Source: Symsagittifera roscoffensis (taxonomy: Eukaryota; Xenacoelomorpha; Acoela; Convolutidae). From it: a DNA stretch of 64,000 nt. Of this stretch, positions 1 to 10,000 are shown in pieces. A program made the translations under genes and the position numbers. Below the pieces are notes generated by a model. The model worked only from the letters and a program-made list of their open reading frames with translations. It had not been told where the DNA came from and ran no database searches. The stretch spans positions 24,225,615-24,289,614 of the forward strand of contig NC_087066.1 of assembly GCF_963678635.1 (NCBI RefSeq), read 5' to 3'. The stretch's first letter is position 1, and each line of letters starts with the position of its first letter.

Positions 1-2
1 AT

Positions 3-323
3 CAAGAAAGTAACCGCCTTCATAACTGGGCACTTAATAGATTACAATATCGCCAAGATATTCACAACGATATCCGTGATCACAATATTCAAATACTCCA
101 ACAAAACAGTTTACAATTAAAGTTTGAAATCACAGTTAAATTAAACAATATTACACAACATCCCTACCCATTAAATCCACCTAACATAACAGCTCAATCA
201 CTACCACCACCGTTTATAACTACTGAAGTAATATATAAATACGACAGATACACCAAAAACACAATTGGTTACATTACATTTTACAATCCATACTCAGGAT
301 TATCATACACATGTATATTCTAA
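3..323 (+). CDS. C-terminal part of an unrecognised protein (ORF1, cut by the window edge)
   Basis: An open frame runs from the left edge to a TAA at 321-323, about 106 residues with no start in view. It has the same A/C-rich codon use as the next ORFs, so I treat it as the end of a larger coding frame of the same element. The first half is rich in Asn, Gln and Ile with alternating charges and could be helical; the second half is Tyr/Thr-rich and beta-like. The next ORF starts at 311 inside it, a 13-base overlap. I recognise no domain. It could be the tail of a polyprotein or a separate structural protein. Confidence 0.55.
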   Translation, partial: QESNRLHNWALNRLQYRQDIHNDIRDHNIQILQQNSLQLKFEITVKLNNITQHPYPLNPPNITAQSLPPPFITTEVIYKYDRYTKNTIGYITFYNPYSGLSYTCIF

Positions 324-1177
324 AATTATTAATTTTTCTCCAACTCCTTTTTCTAGTAACCTCAAATCAAAACATAAACCCTTCCCCTCGTACAGGACCA
401 CAAGATTTATTAGTAACACATTACGATTGCGAAGAAAATGAACAAAAAACACTACACAAATATGCAATAAATCAAGTATCACAATGTGAAACAGAACCAC
501 AAGCTATAGAAACCACAGATATAATAGCAACACTCTATTCAAAAGCCCGAGCAACAACAGTTACAGGTTATAAATTCACAGCGACATTTTCCGAAAAGAA
601 AGTACATTGTTCACAAGTCTCCAACGGCAACAAAAACCGACTTGACCATGAATCATTCTATCAAAGTAATATAGAACGTCTTTTACATCTCAATCCCGAC
701 GATTGTAAAAATGAATTACTTAGACTAAACATCACACAGAATAAAAACTCCCAAAGAAAATTAGTTAACTTTCAAGTTTTTTCAGACTCTGTACACCAAT
801 CACAACTTGAAAGACACCAAGGACATATAAAACTAGACGAAAAGTACCCGTATAACGGCGCACACGGACGATTAACCTATGACCTACATGATAAACATTG
901 GATACCACACATTGGTATAAATAACCCATCAAACTGCAAAGCAGACACGAAAAATAAAGGATACCAAGAAATAATGTTTTTCGATTGGAAAATACAACTC
1001 GAAAAAATACAACTCACACGAGATTTATCTGATAATACAATGATCTATCAAGGAATCCGACTACCTTGTAAAAATGATCAAGGATATTGCGACCCTACAA
1101 CAAGAACACAAGCAACAATTGTTTGGTTCCCCGAAGATACATGTACAACATTTCAAGTAGCAAAAATACACGTATGA
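311..1177 (+). CDS. Secreted cysteine-rich envelope-like protein (ORF2)
   Basis: 288 residues. The first 19 or so form a clear signal peptide: a short N-region, then a Leu/Ile/Phe-rich core ending near VTSNQ. The mature part has eight scattered cysteines (YDCEE, SQCET, VHCSQ, DDCKN, SNCKA, LPCKN, GYCDP, DTCTT), as expected of a disulfide-bonded ectodomain, plus one NIT glycosylation sequon. There is no membrane anchor. The start at 311 is chosen for the signal peptide. Its TGA stop is inside ATGA at 1174-1177, where ORF3 begins. Either it is a separate secreted subunit made with ORF3 by coupled translation, or ORF2 and ORF3 are two parts of one glycoprotein separated by a frame change. Envelope role is inferred from topology and context. 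Confidence 0.7.
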   Translation: MYILKLLIFLQLLFLVTSNQNINPSPRTGPQDLLVTHYDCEENEQKTLHKYAINQVSQCETEPQAIETTDIIATLYSKARATTVTGYKFTATFSEKKVHCSQVSNGNKNRLDHESFYQSNIERLLHLNPDDCKNELLRLNITQNKNSQRKLVNFQVFSDSVHQSQLERHQGHIKLDEKYPYNGAHGRLTYDLHDKHWIPHIGINNPSNCKADTKNKGYQEIMFFDWKIQLEKIQLTRDLSDNTMIYQGIRLPCKNDQGYCDPTTRTQATIVWFPEDTCTTFQVAKIHV

Positions 1178-2925
1178 TAAAATTTCACGAAAAATATTTT
1201 ATACAATCAATTCCATATGAACAAGTCCATCCATCACGCAAACTAAGTTCCGATTTTAGAAACATAGACAATATAGAAAATAAATTGACACGTTTTCAAA
1301 TATATCAAGAAACAGAACTTGCATGTAAATACAGGAATCCACTTCACAGAACACAATACTCTGAAATATTAGTTGAATACGAAAAAGGATTCGACATGAC
1401 CACTGGAAAAGTAAAAATCGACCCATATGCCACAGGTCATCCTCTAAACGAAGGAACATCCTATATACCAGTTAATTTTGAAAAAAGCAACGGACAACCT
1501 GGTGGACATCTAAAACCTTATGACACCAGAAGCACACGCTTACAAGAATTATCACTAATGAACACTACATATTTCGGTAATATCCACTATGATATTCATT
1601 TAGATATGAAACTAGATTATACAATTAGCCGAATTTTTCAAGAAATGTCACTCTCCGAATTAGAAACACTACACCAACTATGCGAATTAGAACGAACACA
1701 AATATTACAATCACTTGCACTAGCAGTATTAAAAATACCCTACGCAGGATACTTATTATCAGGAAATAGATCAAATTTTTTAGACTATGAAGGAAACATC
1801 TTATGGTTTTATACTTGTACCAAAAAAGTATCACCACTATACGTTTTTGAAGATAAACGATGTTATAAAAGAATCCCTATCTTTTATAAGAATAAAGTAC
1901 ATTTCGTGGATACACTTTCACGAAGAACCTATTTCTGGGATACCGCAGTCCCATGTGGATCAGAAAATAGCCACAATGTAGTACAACTAAACCCTGATGA
2001 AAATAAATATTATCTTCTTACTCCATATCCCACATTAATGCAATCACTCAAAAAATTTTCACCAGAAAGCATTCGCGCTATCGCTCGAAACCCAAATATA
2101 GACTTACAATCAATAGGAATCTATTCAAAATCAGATATTCAACATCACATTAGAACACAACAATTCCAAGAATTATTAACACAAATGGACACTATACAAA
2201 GACAATCAATTGACCAAAATCTACGCAAACTTGCAGAAACCGCAGGTTTTGCCGATATCTACACGCAAGACTACAGCGGATATTTTAAAGACATTAAAGA
2301 TTATATATATCTAAACGGCGAAAAATACCGTCCCCAAGATATATCACCAATCAACATTTTTAGCTTTGTTACACTCAAGAATGAAATCCTTGATTTTCTA
2401 GGATGGCCCTACTACATCTTAGAAAAATTGACTATTTTATACGCAATGTTTAACTTTATTGGATTTCTTTTCTCACTCTTAAAAGGAATCTACAATACAT
2501 GTGCTATACACACACAAGTAAACAGACAAGCAAGTGTAGCACGCATACTCTTTGCAGGATTTTTTGGAATTTTTTCCACATCTATAAACAAAATTCTTTT
2601 AGACGCACAAATAAAAGAATATAACACAAAATTAACAACACGACAAAATACATACGACGAAGAACATAACAATGTCGACACACAGCCAACGGCACCACAA
2701 TTACCACCCCTACCAAATAACCATCCACTATCCCTAGTCCCACGAAATTTTCGAAATTTAGCAATCACACATAATCCAAATTTTCGACTCACCACATCAC
2801 AAAGTCCCATCCAACATATAATGACACATCAATCACAAGATGATAATACTTATGAACAAATTATTGAACAGCCCCATACCACCGCTTTTCAATCTCAAAA
2901 TAATAATTTTTTTAGCCCACGATGA
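1174..2925 (+). CDS. Membrane-anchored envelope-like glycoprotein part (ORF3)
   Basis: 583 residues from the ATG at 1174, which overlaps the ORF2 stop; an upstream in-frame ATG at 1087 lies within ORF2 and is less likely. There is no signal peptide of its own. The ectodomain has two sequons (NTT, NRS) and a Cys cluster around residues 215-275 (YTC, KRCYK, PCGS). A hydrophobic segment at about residues 412-440 and a second at about 453-475 give a membrane anchor, followed by a roughly 105-residue polar, Pro/Gln/Asn-rich tail. The Cys pattern in the central part resembles glycoproteins of invertebrate env-bearing LTR elements and jingchuvirus-type viruses; this is recognition by eye only. The missing signal peptide suggests it depends on ORF2. 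The stop overlaps the ORF4 start as ATGA at 2922-2925. Confidence 0.65.
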   Translation: MIKFHEKYFIQSIPYEQVHPSRKLSSDFRNIDNIENKLTRFQIYQETELACKYRNPLHRTQYSEILVEYEKGFDMTTGKVKIDPYATGHPLNEGTSYIPVNFEKSNGQPGGHLKPYDTRSTRLQELSLMNTTYFGNIHYDIHLDMKLDYTISRIFQEMSLSELETLHQLCELERTQILQSLALAVLKIPYAGYLLSGNRSNFLDYEGNILWFYTCTKKVSPLYVFEDKRCYKRIPIFYKNKVHFVDTLSRRTYFWDTAVPCGSENSHNVVQLNPDENKYYLLTPYPTLMQSLKKFSPESIRAIARNPNIDLQSIGIYSKSDIQHHIRTQQFQELLTQMDTIQRQSIDQNLRKLAETAGFADIYTQDYSGYFKDIKDYIYLNGEKYRPQDISPINIFSFVTLKNEILDFLGWPYYILEKLTILYAMFNFIGFLFSLLKGIYNTCAIHTQVNRQASVARILFAGFFGIFSTSINKILLDAQIKEYNTKLTTRQNTYDEEHNNVDTQPTAPQLPPLPNNHPLSLVPRNFRNLAITHNPNFRLTTSQSPIQHIMTHQSQDDNTYEQIIEQPHTTAFQSQNNNFFSPR

Positions 2926-4721
2926 GCCGCCAACTTGGATCACTACACCGATCAAATTCCCATCCAACCAATCTTACCTCTCCAATCCCAATCATACCAC
3001 TTTTTGCTTTTCCGCCACCCGATTTTCCATCTAGCAATGTAACATCAGGCATGAATTCCGACACTAACTCACATATTTCAGTTTTATACTCCATTTCACA
3101 GCTAAATAACCCGAATATTGAAACCCCCGATGAATTCGCCGACTCAGAACCATCTCCATCCAATAATTTTCATAACCCTTCTAATTTTTCTCAACCCTCT
3201 TTTCAACCCATATTATCCAATAACCCTGACCCAATCACTCCCACACCCTCTTATGCTTCCCAAGTTACCCCAACCTACTCCTCATACCATTCTGACCAAT
3301 CATCTCATTCTCCAGACACCCCCCGAATCTCCCCAGAACTAGATAATTTTATTACCCTCCAACAACAACCCTACCACCTTAACACCCCGACCATAAACCA
3401 AATCTCCTCCACTACAAATTCATCCAATCCCCCTACACCCTCTTCAAATTATACTGAATCATTAACACCATCATCCACATCCACTATATCTTCACTAAAC
3501 ACTAATAGAGCTTACCGCACTTTTAAAAGAAAATTCCCCAACCATCCTTTCCCAGCAAAACCAGGAACAGCCCGTGAATACATCAACCACCCCCAGCATA
3601 CTAACACTAAAGAATTTTTAGCTATCACTTTACCCTCATTTCCACAATACACCCTAAACACCCCTCACGACGCTAACGAAACACGCAACTTTGTAGATGA
3701 ATACGTTTTAATGCCCACTCTCTCTTGGACCTCATACTATCATTTCACTAACCCTCTTTGCTTACCTTTATCCAGCACTTCCATCGATATAGACCGAAAC
3801 AAAGACATGCTATATCAACTAACTACACCACTAACCGCTAGACAGTTTACTTACGTTGGATATAAAAAATCACTAAAAATACACACTGCACCTAGAGCTA
3901 ATGAATATACACTAGAATATTACGATCACAACATCATTAGAGCTAACCAAGATCAATTCTTAGACGACGATCGCTTCGCTAATCCACAAATCACCGAGAA
4001 ATTTTTCATCAAGACACCATATGTATTTACACTAAACATCTTCGACCGAAAGTTTGATCACATTATTTCAGAAGCACTAACAAACACACAAGCATACGAA
4101 AGTTTTAAAGAACGCTTCCAAATCTTTTCACTAACCTTTCACTTCCTTGCACCACACGAAAGAGATTTACACTGCTCACACGATATTATGTTGCGCACTA
4201 AACAAACACATACATACAGTTACTATCGTTTCATCCAAAATCACTTTGACCTCCACACACCCTCTAGACAATCACACCATCGTTTCCAATTCATCAATTC
4301 AAAATACACTTCACCGTATTTCCTAAATTTCACATATTGTATTAAAGACACTAACCTCCATGGTATTCTTCGTAATTATGACCCCATAACCCAAATGTAC
4401 ATTTTCTGCCCAATCACCAAAACCTTCAACGCCGAAGAATCCCGACCCTTCCTTATCCCGCACGAGTTCCTGCAACCTATAGAAATCCCAATTTTAGAAT
4501 TCATCCACAACACTAAATTTAACCACAAATTATATAACTTAATCCAAAACACACCTTATGAGTTTGCAGTAGGCACTGAAGAACTAACCACTATTAAGGC
4601 ACTTCAATTGCTTTGGCCACTGCTTCAGACTAAAAATATCATCCGCATTCTAGCTAAACTACTCACAACTTCAGAACTAATTCACGACATCTTCCCCCAC
4701 GGTTTTTTCCCAGACGACTAA
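2922..4721 (+). CDS. Unrecognised 599-residue protein downstream of env (ORF4)
   Basis: Residues 1 to about 200 are of low complexity, dominated by Ser, Pro, Thr and Asn, and are probably disordered. From about 200 on (TFKRKFPNHPFPAKPG and after) the composition becomes that of a folded domain rich in Phe, Tyr, His and Leu, with few cysteines and no signal peptide or membrane segment. It could be cytoplasmic or nuclear. I recognise no family. The ATG overlaps the ORF3 stop (ATGA, 2922-2925), so it is probably translated from the same RNA. It is uninterrupted over 1.8 kb in an AT-rich genome, so it has been selected until recently. The TAA stop is three bases before a strong splice donor. It could be an accessory, structural or regulatory protein. 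Confidence 0.65.
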   Translation: MSRQLGSLHRSNSHPTNLTSPIPIIPLFAFPPPDFPSSNVTSGMNSDTNSHISVLYSISQLNNPNIETPDEFADSEPSPSNNFHNPSNFSQPSFQPILSNNPDPITPTPSYASQVTPTYSSYHSDQSSHSPDTPRISPELDNFITLQQQPYHLNTPTINQISSTTNSSNPPTPSSNYTESLTPSSTSTISSLNTNRAYRTFKRKFPNHPFPAKPGTAREYINHPQHTNTKEFLAITLPSFPQYTLNTPHDANETRNFVDEYVLMPTLSWTSYYHFTNPLCLPLSSTSIDIDRNKDMLYQLTTPLTARQFTYVGYKKSLKIHTAPRANEYTLEYYDHNIIRANQDQFLDDDRFANPQITEKFFIKTPYVFTLNIFDRKFDHIISEALTNTQAYESFKERFQIFSLTFHFLAPHERDLHCSHDIMLRTKQTHTYSYYRFIQNHFDLHTPSRQSHHRFQFINSKYTSPYFLNFTYCIKDTNLHGILRNYDPITQMYIFCPITKTFNAEESRPFLIPHEFLQPIEIPILEFIHNTKFNHKLYNLIQNTPYEFAVGTEELTTIKALQLLWPLLQTKNIIRILAKLLTTSELIHDIFPHGFFPDD

Positions 4722-4724
4722 CAG

Positions 4725-4803
4725 GTAAGTATGAATTAAATGAATATTACTAACTAATTAAAATATTAAAAAACTCACCATTCTTTATTCATGTTTTCTT
4801 TAG
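4725..4803 (+). other. Predicted 79-nt intron directly after the ORF4 stop codon
   Basis: All spliceosomal signals are present: donor CAG|GTAAGTAT at 4722-4732, the consensus branch site TACTAAC at 4748-4754, and a pyrimidine-rich acceptor TTTTCTTTAG ending at 4803. Branch A to acceptor is about 50 nt. The intron begins three bases after the TAA (4719-4721), too close to the stop to be expected to trigger junction-dependent decay. Confidence 0.6.
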
Positions 4804-6172
4804 ATTTTTAGCCTTCATCCTCGATCATCTGAAAAATTCACAAAAGAAAAATAAAAAATAGCAAACTTCTTCAAAACTGTTTAAGACCCTATTAAACTTT
4901 TGCACCAACAATTAAATAAATATAATACCAATGCAGTAAATTAATTTATAAAATTTTCCCCAAAGCAGTAAATCTAATTATGATGAAAATTTGTATCTTA
5001 AAATTCCCCCATAACTAGCAGTAAATTTCCAAATTCTATGCAGTAAATTAATAAAATGCAATTGCAGTACTAACCTTTTGATATTTTCATTCATTCGCAC
5101 AGAAATTCTATCCACACTCGCACAGCTCGCCCACGAAGAATTGTTTAAAATAATGAATTTCAGTTTCAAGTTTTCACACTCAACAACTCTAACATATAAT
5201 AACATGTTTCAAACTTTCCTTTAACCCGGTTGGAAAGGAATCATATACTAAACAAAACTAACCAACGCAGCTTACTAAATACCACAAATCATAGAATAAC
5301 AGCATGACTAAGAAAAGGAAACCAACGGTACCCAAACCGGATTAACCCAGTTTAAAACTGGATAATTTATTCTTTTGAAGACTATTACAAAGTCTTAGAA
5401 AGAAATAATAAAACACAAAAAAGTCGAAAGACAAACCCATACCACAAACAATTTGATTTTTGGAAAAAGGACATAACCAACAAGACATAAGAAAGACCAC
5501 AACAAACCCAACATAAAACGTTGTCACATAACAGGATCCCTCACAAAAACCGCATGAAATCATACTCCCACTCCTGGCCTAACCCACCAGGAAGGACGTC
5601 CTGAGCATGCTCTATAGCCGGCCTAACCCACCGCGCTACATCCACGCTTTGTGACCACACCTTTATTTTTAATAAGAGCTACTCAAGGGTGAGTAACTCT
5701 TCAAAATAACCGAACTAAAACAAAAAGCTTTTGTGAAAACAACTAACTAAAATCATTATTAAAAAATATTAAACTAATAAAAGTTTTATAAAATGTAAAA
5801 TCACATGATGCAATATATAGATCAGAATACAACACCAAGGACGAACATCAAAAGACAAGACGACCTCACTACACTCGAGAGAGAATGACCAACTACAATC
5901 GATATGCCGCTCACAATCACAACTCAAAGGATTTAGAGTACGACTTGACTTCGCAGAAAAGGACTTCATTGAACTAGACCAATGACCACCTCGATGTTCA
6001 AGTATACGTACAGATCCGAGTAACCAGGCATCCCCTCCACGCACAATCTCCACGCCATTCCCAAACTAGATCATACACAAAAGAAGTTCTCCACGCAGAA
6101 CAGAAAAACCTGACATAGCCAACCATTCTGGAATCAGAATTGACTTTGTTGCAGAGACTCAGTCGTTGTCAC
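4804..6172 (+). other. Long noncoding 3' region of the env-bearing element
   Basis: No convincing ORF. It keeps the G-poor, A/C-rich strand bias of the coding part, which is why I assign it to the element rather than to the host. It contains several short GCAGTAAAT-type repeats between about 4930 and 5070. No protein or RNA gene was recognised. Confidence 0.45.
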
Positions 6173-6195
6173 AAGAAGAAGCGAAAGAAAATTAT
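6173..6195 (+). other. Candidate polypurine tract
   Basis: A run of A and G with a single C (AAGAAGAAGCGAAAGAAAA) within an otherwise pyrimidine-containing stretch, immediately left of a TGTTCGCC that would open an LTR. Position and composition fit a plus-strand primer tract. Confidence 0.4.
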
Positions 6196-6198
6196 GAT

Positions 6199-6684
6199 GT
6201 TCGCCAAATACCAACGTCCATCATCCACCCTTGAATTACAGAAGAACTGTTCTAAAAAACTCTGTAAAACCCGGATGGGTGGAACCTGATCTAAACTATA
6301 TTTTATGATTGGATAAATTAAATGTTTTACCAATGTAAAGTATTTAATATTAACCAATCATGATCCATCTAACTAACAACCCACTTATTTGTAAGTGCTG
6401 AAGTTACTTGTAATTTCAGCACCAGAGAGATTTGAATTTAACTTAGAAATTAGTTGGACTCTCCCGAGCACTTCAGCAGCCGCAATAAACCAGTATACCC
6501 TAGATCTATTGAGCCTAGCAGAGACTAGTTAAACAACCTGAGACTAGATAGTATAAGAGTAAGATTAGGATCGGTATTAGACTAAGAAGTTGCACGAACC
6601 TATCCGGCCGAAAATAAGATAGCGTGACGAGCAGACGGTGTACCCTATCCGAAATTACTCTATGAGTTACACTTCGGTCCTAAC
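6199..6684 (+). repeat. Candidate 3' LTR of the env-bearing element
   Basis: It begins TGTTCGCC after a purine tract and would end near AACTCA at 6684, giving TG...CA ends. It has a TATATTTTAT box near 6297 and AATAAA at 6484-6489, in the U3-R-U5 order expected. The partner LTR lies outside the window, so direct-repeat proof and target duplication are unavailable. Both borders are uncertain by tens of bases. Confidence 0.4.
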
Positions 6685-6719
6685 TCAGTTTTATTAATAT
6701 ATACTTTTTGATTTTGATA

Positions 6720-7066
6720 TATTCTTTTTAATTTTTAGTTCAATTTCGAGTGATTAAATCGAACAAAGCGAGCAAGCAGGCATGCAATGCTTATTTATAC
6801 CTAATTTCAGCCCTAAAAATTGAATTTTACGCAAGTAAAAGAAGTTTTTAACGCCATTAAAGTATAACTTCTGCAAAATAGGAAAAAAAATAGGAACTTT
6901 TAAGATTGTTTTGTAATTTTTCTAGAAAAACTGTTGTCCGATTGGTTTATTTAACTATGGCTGTCAAATATGCCTAAACTATAGTATTACGTCTTTTTTC
7001 TTTTTTCTATTAGTTTAAGACTATGATCGGAACATTCTGTGCTAGTTGCACATTAACCGGCTATTC
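6720..7066 (+). repeat. Dispersed repeat family A, copy at the TRPM 3' end
   Basis: It shares CGAGCAAGCAGG, TTTTTAACGCC and a conserved end block, GGAACATTCTGTGCTAGTT followed by GCACATTAACCGG, with copies near 12.3-13.0, 18.6-18.9 and 29.35 kb. The end block lies about 20 bases from the last visible TRPM exon. Confidence 0.5.
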
Positions 7067-7082
7067 TTTTTTTTTCGATAAT

Positions 7083-10000
7083 TTACTGGTTGGTAAGTTG
7101 TTTGATGTTTTCCTCCAGGGTGTTTGAGGAGTGCTTTTCGTTTCTGAATTTGGAACTGCAGAAGTTCTCGAACATTCGCAGCTTCTCCTCCCCATCTTCA
7201 TCTTCATCTGTGGGTAAAGAAGACTCTAAAGTTAAAAAAAAACACAAAAGTTGAAAACGTCAACATGAGTCGAAGAAGTTTGATTTCATAATTTCAGAAC
7301 GAACAAAAAAATCCGAATTTATAATCATCAATAACCAGCGAGTTAGATTCCCTGGCAACTTTTTTTGATATCCATCTTTTTAATAGATCAGCTCGAAAAC
7401 ATTATTGATAAGATTATTTTAAGTTTTGTGCAGTCGCATATTAATCTCAGGTATTTCGAGAGTACGAGCCACAAGCAAATTTTTTTTGGCCAAAACCTCC
7501 CAAAAACACCAAAGATCTCATACTTTTATGACCCCTGTTGACGGCTGCCCTGAATAGTTTCCAGATTGTTTCGACAATCGAGAGGGGAGGAGGAAGCACT
7601 GTTTTGTTCACACACTCTCTGCACAAGTTGAACATCTCAAACTTCCACTCTATCGTCGAGTTCTCCTGCACTACGTCATACACATGTCTGTTGCAAAAAA
7701 AAACAGACAAGTCAGATATATGGCTCAAATTGCACATTCTGAAGTCACTGTAAAAAGAAATAATCAAGGTAGAATAAAACGAGTTTCAATAACAAAACGG
7801 GGTTTCAATTAAGAAGAAGAACAATTTAAAAGATTATATTACAAAGTTTGGACGGCAAGAACAGTTTGAGAGCAGGCAGCCTAAGAAGGGATCGATGTCT
7901 TTAACTGCATCACCCCCTCTTGCAAAAGGGGGATATTCGTTACTAGGTATAAAATTCTGACATGCTTAACCATTGATTTAGTTCTTCATTCAGGATATTC
8001 AAGTAGAAGAAGAAGAATTTATTTCTTCAGACAATTAAAGTTAAGAAATCAGACAAAATTCGTTACTATGTACCCGATGGGGGATATAGTTAAAGAGATT
8101 CGAAGAGGTCTCTGAAAAACAGAAGTGTTCTCAAAATTGTTATAACTACTGGATCTCAATTTAAGAAAAATATCAGTGCGTTTTTTAGTAATAGGGATCT
8201 CTTCAACTATTCCCCCCACCCCCTTTGGTACCTAGTAAGGAAATGCCACTTCCATAATGAAATAATTCAGCGGTTAAGCATATGAGAGTTTTGTACCTAG
8301 TATCTAGTCTCCCCCTTTTGCAAAAGGGGGATATTTAAAGAGATCTAGTATTAGTTATCAAAAATAAAACCACTCACTTATCGCATATTTTATAAATTTC
8401 GTCAAAGAGAATGACATAACAATTGGTTTTTTTTTCCAGTCATAAAATAGTGGCAAAAAAGACGGGACGACAAGTATTCGAAAAAGACTTAACCAGGAAT
8501 AGCATATATTTTACCCAAATAACAAATTGGAACTATAACAGCTTCTTTCATAGATGTTAGTGGAGTTCATTTACCCGAATATGGCGATAAGAAGGTTGAG
8601 AATGAGAACATTGCCAACCAAAAGGTATGCAGCCAGCAACCAATTGGCTAGACTGGCCTGGAAGAAGTCCTGCACAAAGATGTCCGGATACCCCTCGTCC
8701 CCCGACTCGTCCGATACTGGAATGGTTTTTTGTTTCAAAAATTGAGAAACTTTCAAGTAACTACATTTTTTTAAAATGCTTCGATACCGGGTAAATAAGC
8801 AATTAGGCAACCGATTTTCTTGCCAAGATTGAAGTTTTAACCAGGCGTGAAAGCTTTCCTAGAACATTTGCAGAAACCTTGTAACGATATCTAATTTTAT
8901 AAACAGAACCAAAGATAGACTGAATGATTACTGTCATTGGCGTGCTTCGAGTTTAAAAAAAGAACTGAAATTTAGGCAGCGACCATCTAACAATAAAACC
9001 AATCTCAGGTGAGATTACCTGGTAATGTGGCCCAATTCCTGGTTAAGTTATCCCCACTCCAAGTAAAGGTCACATTAGTCTCCCAGTTATTGTATGACGT
9101 CACCAGAGTGAAGTTTCCAGGGTAGTTGTCCTGGACGAGACAGCGGGCGGGGAATAGTGACGGGGTGTATCTCTGCACATTGGTGGCCATGTCATTGGCT
9201 AAATCCATGGCCCTCATTTGGGCCTTTCGGGCTTCTAGTTTCTTGTGAGATTCGAATGCCAGTCGTTGTTGTTCACGTCCTGGAAAGTATAATAGATTTT
9301 TTAATGAACCAATCACGAGCGTATTTTCAATACGAGTGTGCGAGATGAACGAGATGTTTGCTTTTAGTTTTAATGTTGATATTTAGAGACCAGCTCAATT
9401 TGTGATTTCTCTTAAAAGTCACTCAGGTACAGCTGATAATTGATTATTTTTTATTCAAAAAAATATGTTGAATTGTTCCAATAATTTTTTTTTTGCTTTT
9501 CGGGTCTGATCCGTTCAACGGCCCTAAATAGATAAATAAAGGTTTTTGACAATATTGAAAATGGGAATAATTGGGATGAATATGCTCAGTTCTGATTGAT
9601 GAAAATGACCGAAAACATTGCTGGTTTTTCAAACGACCAACTAAATTTTGATGGAAATTACTCAATTTTGACCCGCCCCAAAGTATCAAAAAAACTTAAA
9701 GCGGTTGAATATTATTTGTTTTGTGTTCTGCATATTGCCACAGTTATTTCCCGCATCCAATTTCAAGAGTTAATAATGATTATATTAGGATTTTAGTACA
9801 AATCTTACCGAAATGTAGAAAAAAATGACTTTAATCAATTAATAATCGAATATAATCTCCCTTTTTAAAATAAAATTTTAATCAATTATAATACCATTTA
9901 ATCAATTTTAATCAATTAGCAATCCAGCTATTTTTTAATATAATTATAATTGATTAAAAGCAATTATTTTTATCCCAGTTTCTAATTCATATGTTGTGCA

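Larger units (their letters stand above)
1..6684 (+). mobile_element. 3' part of an env-bearing LTR retroelement / endogenous retrovirus-like element
   Basis: Seen: four overlapping plus-strand ORFs (3-323, 311-1177, 1174-2925, 2922-4721), then about 1.4 kb of noncoding DNA with the same A/C-rich, G-poor composition, then a purine tract and an LTR-like block with a poly(A) signal. The skew stops near 6690, where ordinary AT-rich host DNA begins, so I place the right edge there. Signal peptide, cysteine-rich ectodomain and membrane anchor in the middle ORFs indicate an envelope glycoprotein. Inference: gag and pol lie to the left of the window, and the element sits just beyond the 3' end of the TRPM gene in opposite orientation. 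No reverse transcriptase is visible here, so an endogenous non-retroviral element is possible. Confidence 0.55.

Noticed and set aside
5769..6053. 94-codon minus-strand ORF opposite the 3' region of the env-bearing element
   Set aside because: It is the antisense of a G-poor strand, which produces long open frames by composition; no domain is seen.
8381..8440. Possible TRPM exon between S6 and the TRP helix
   Set aside because: Exon 17 joins exon 18 directly in phase and gives the continuous family motif; the candidate lacks an acceptor.
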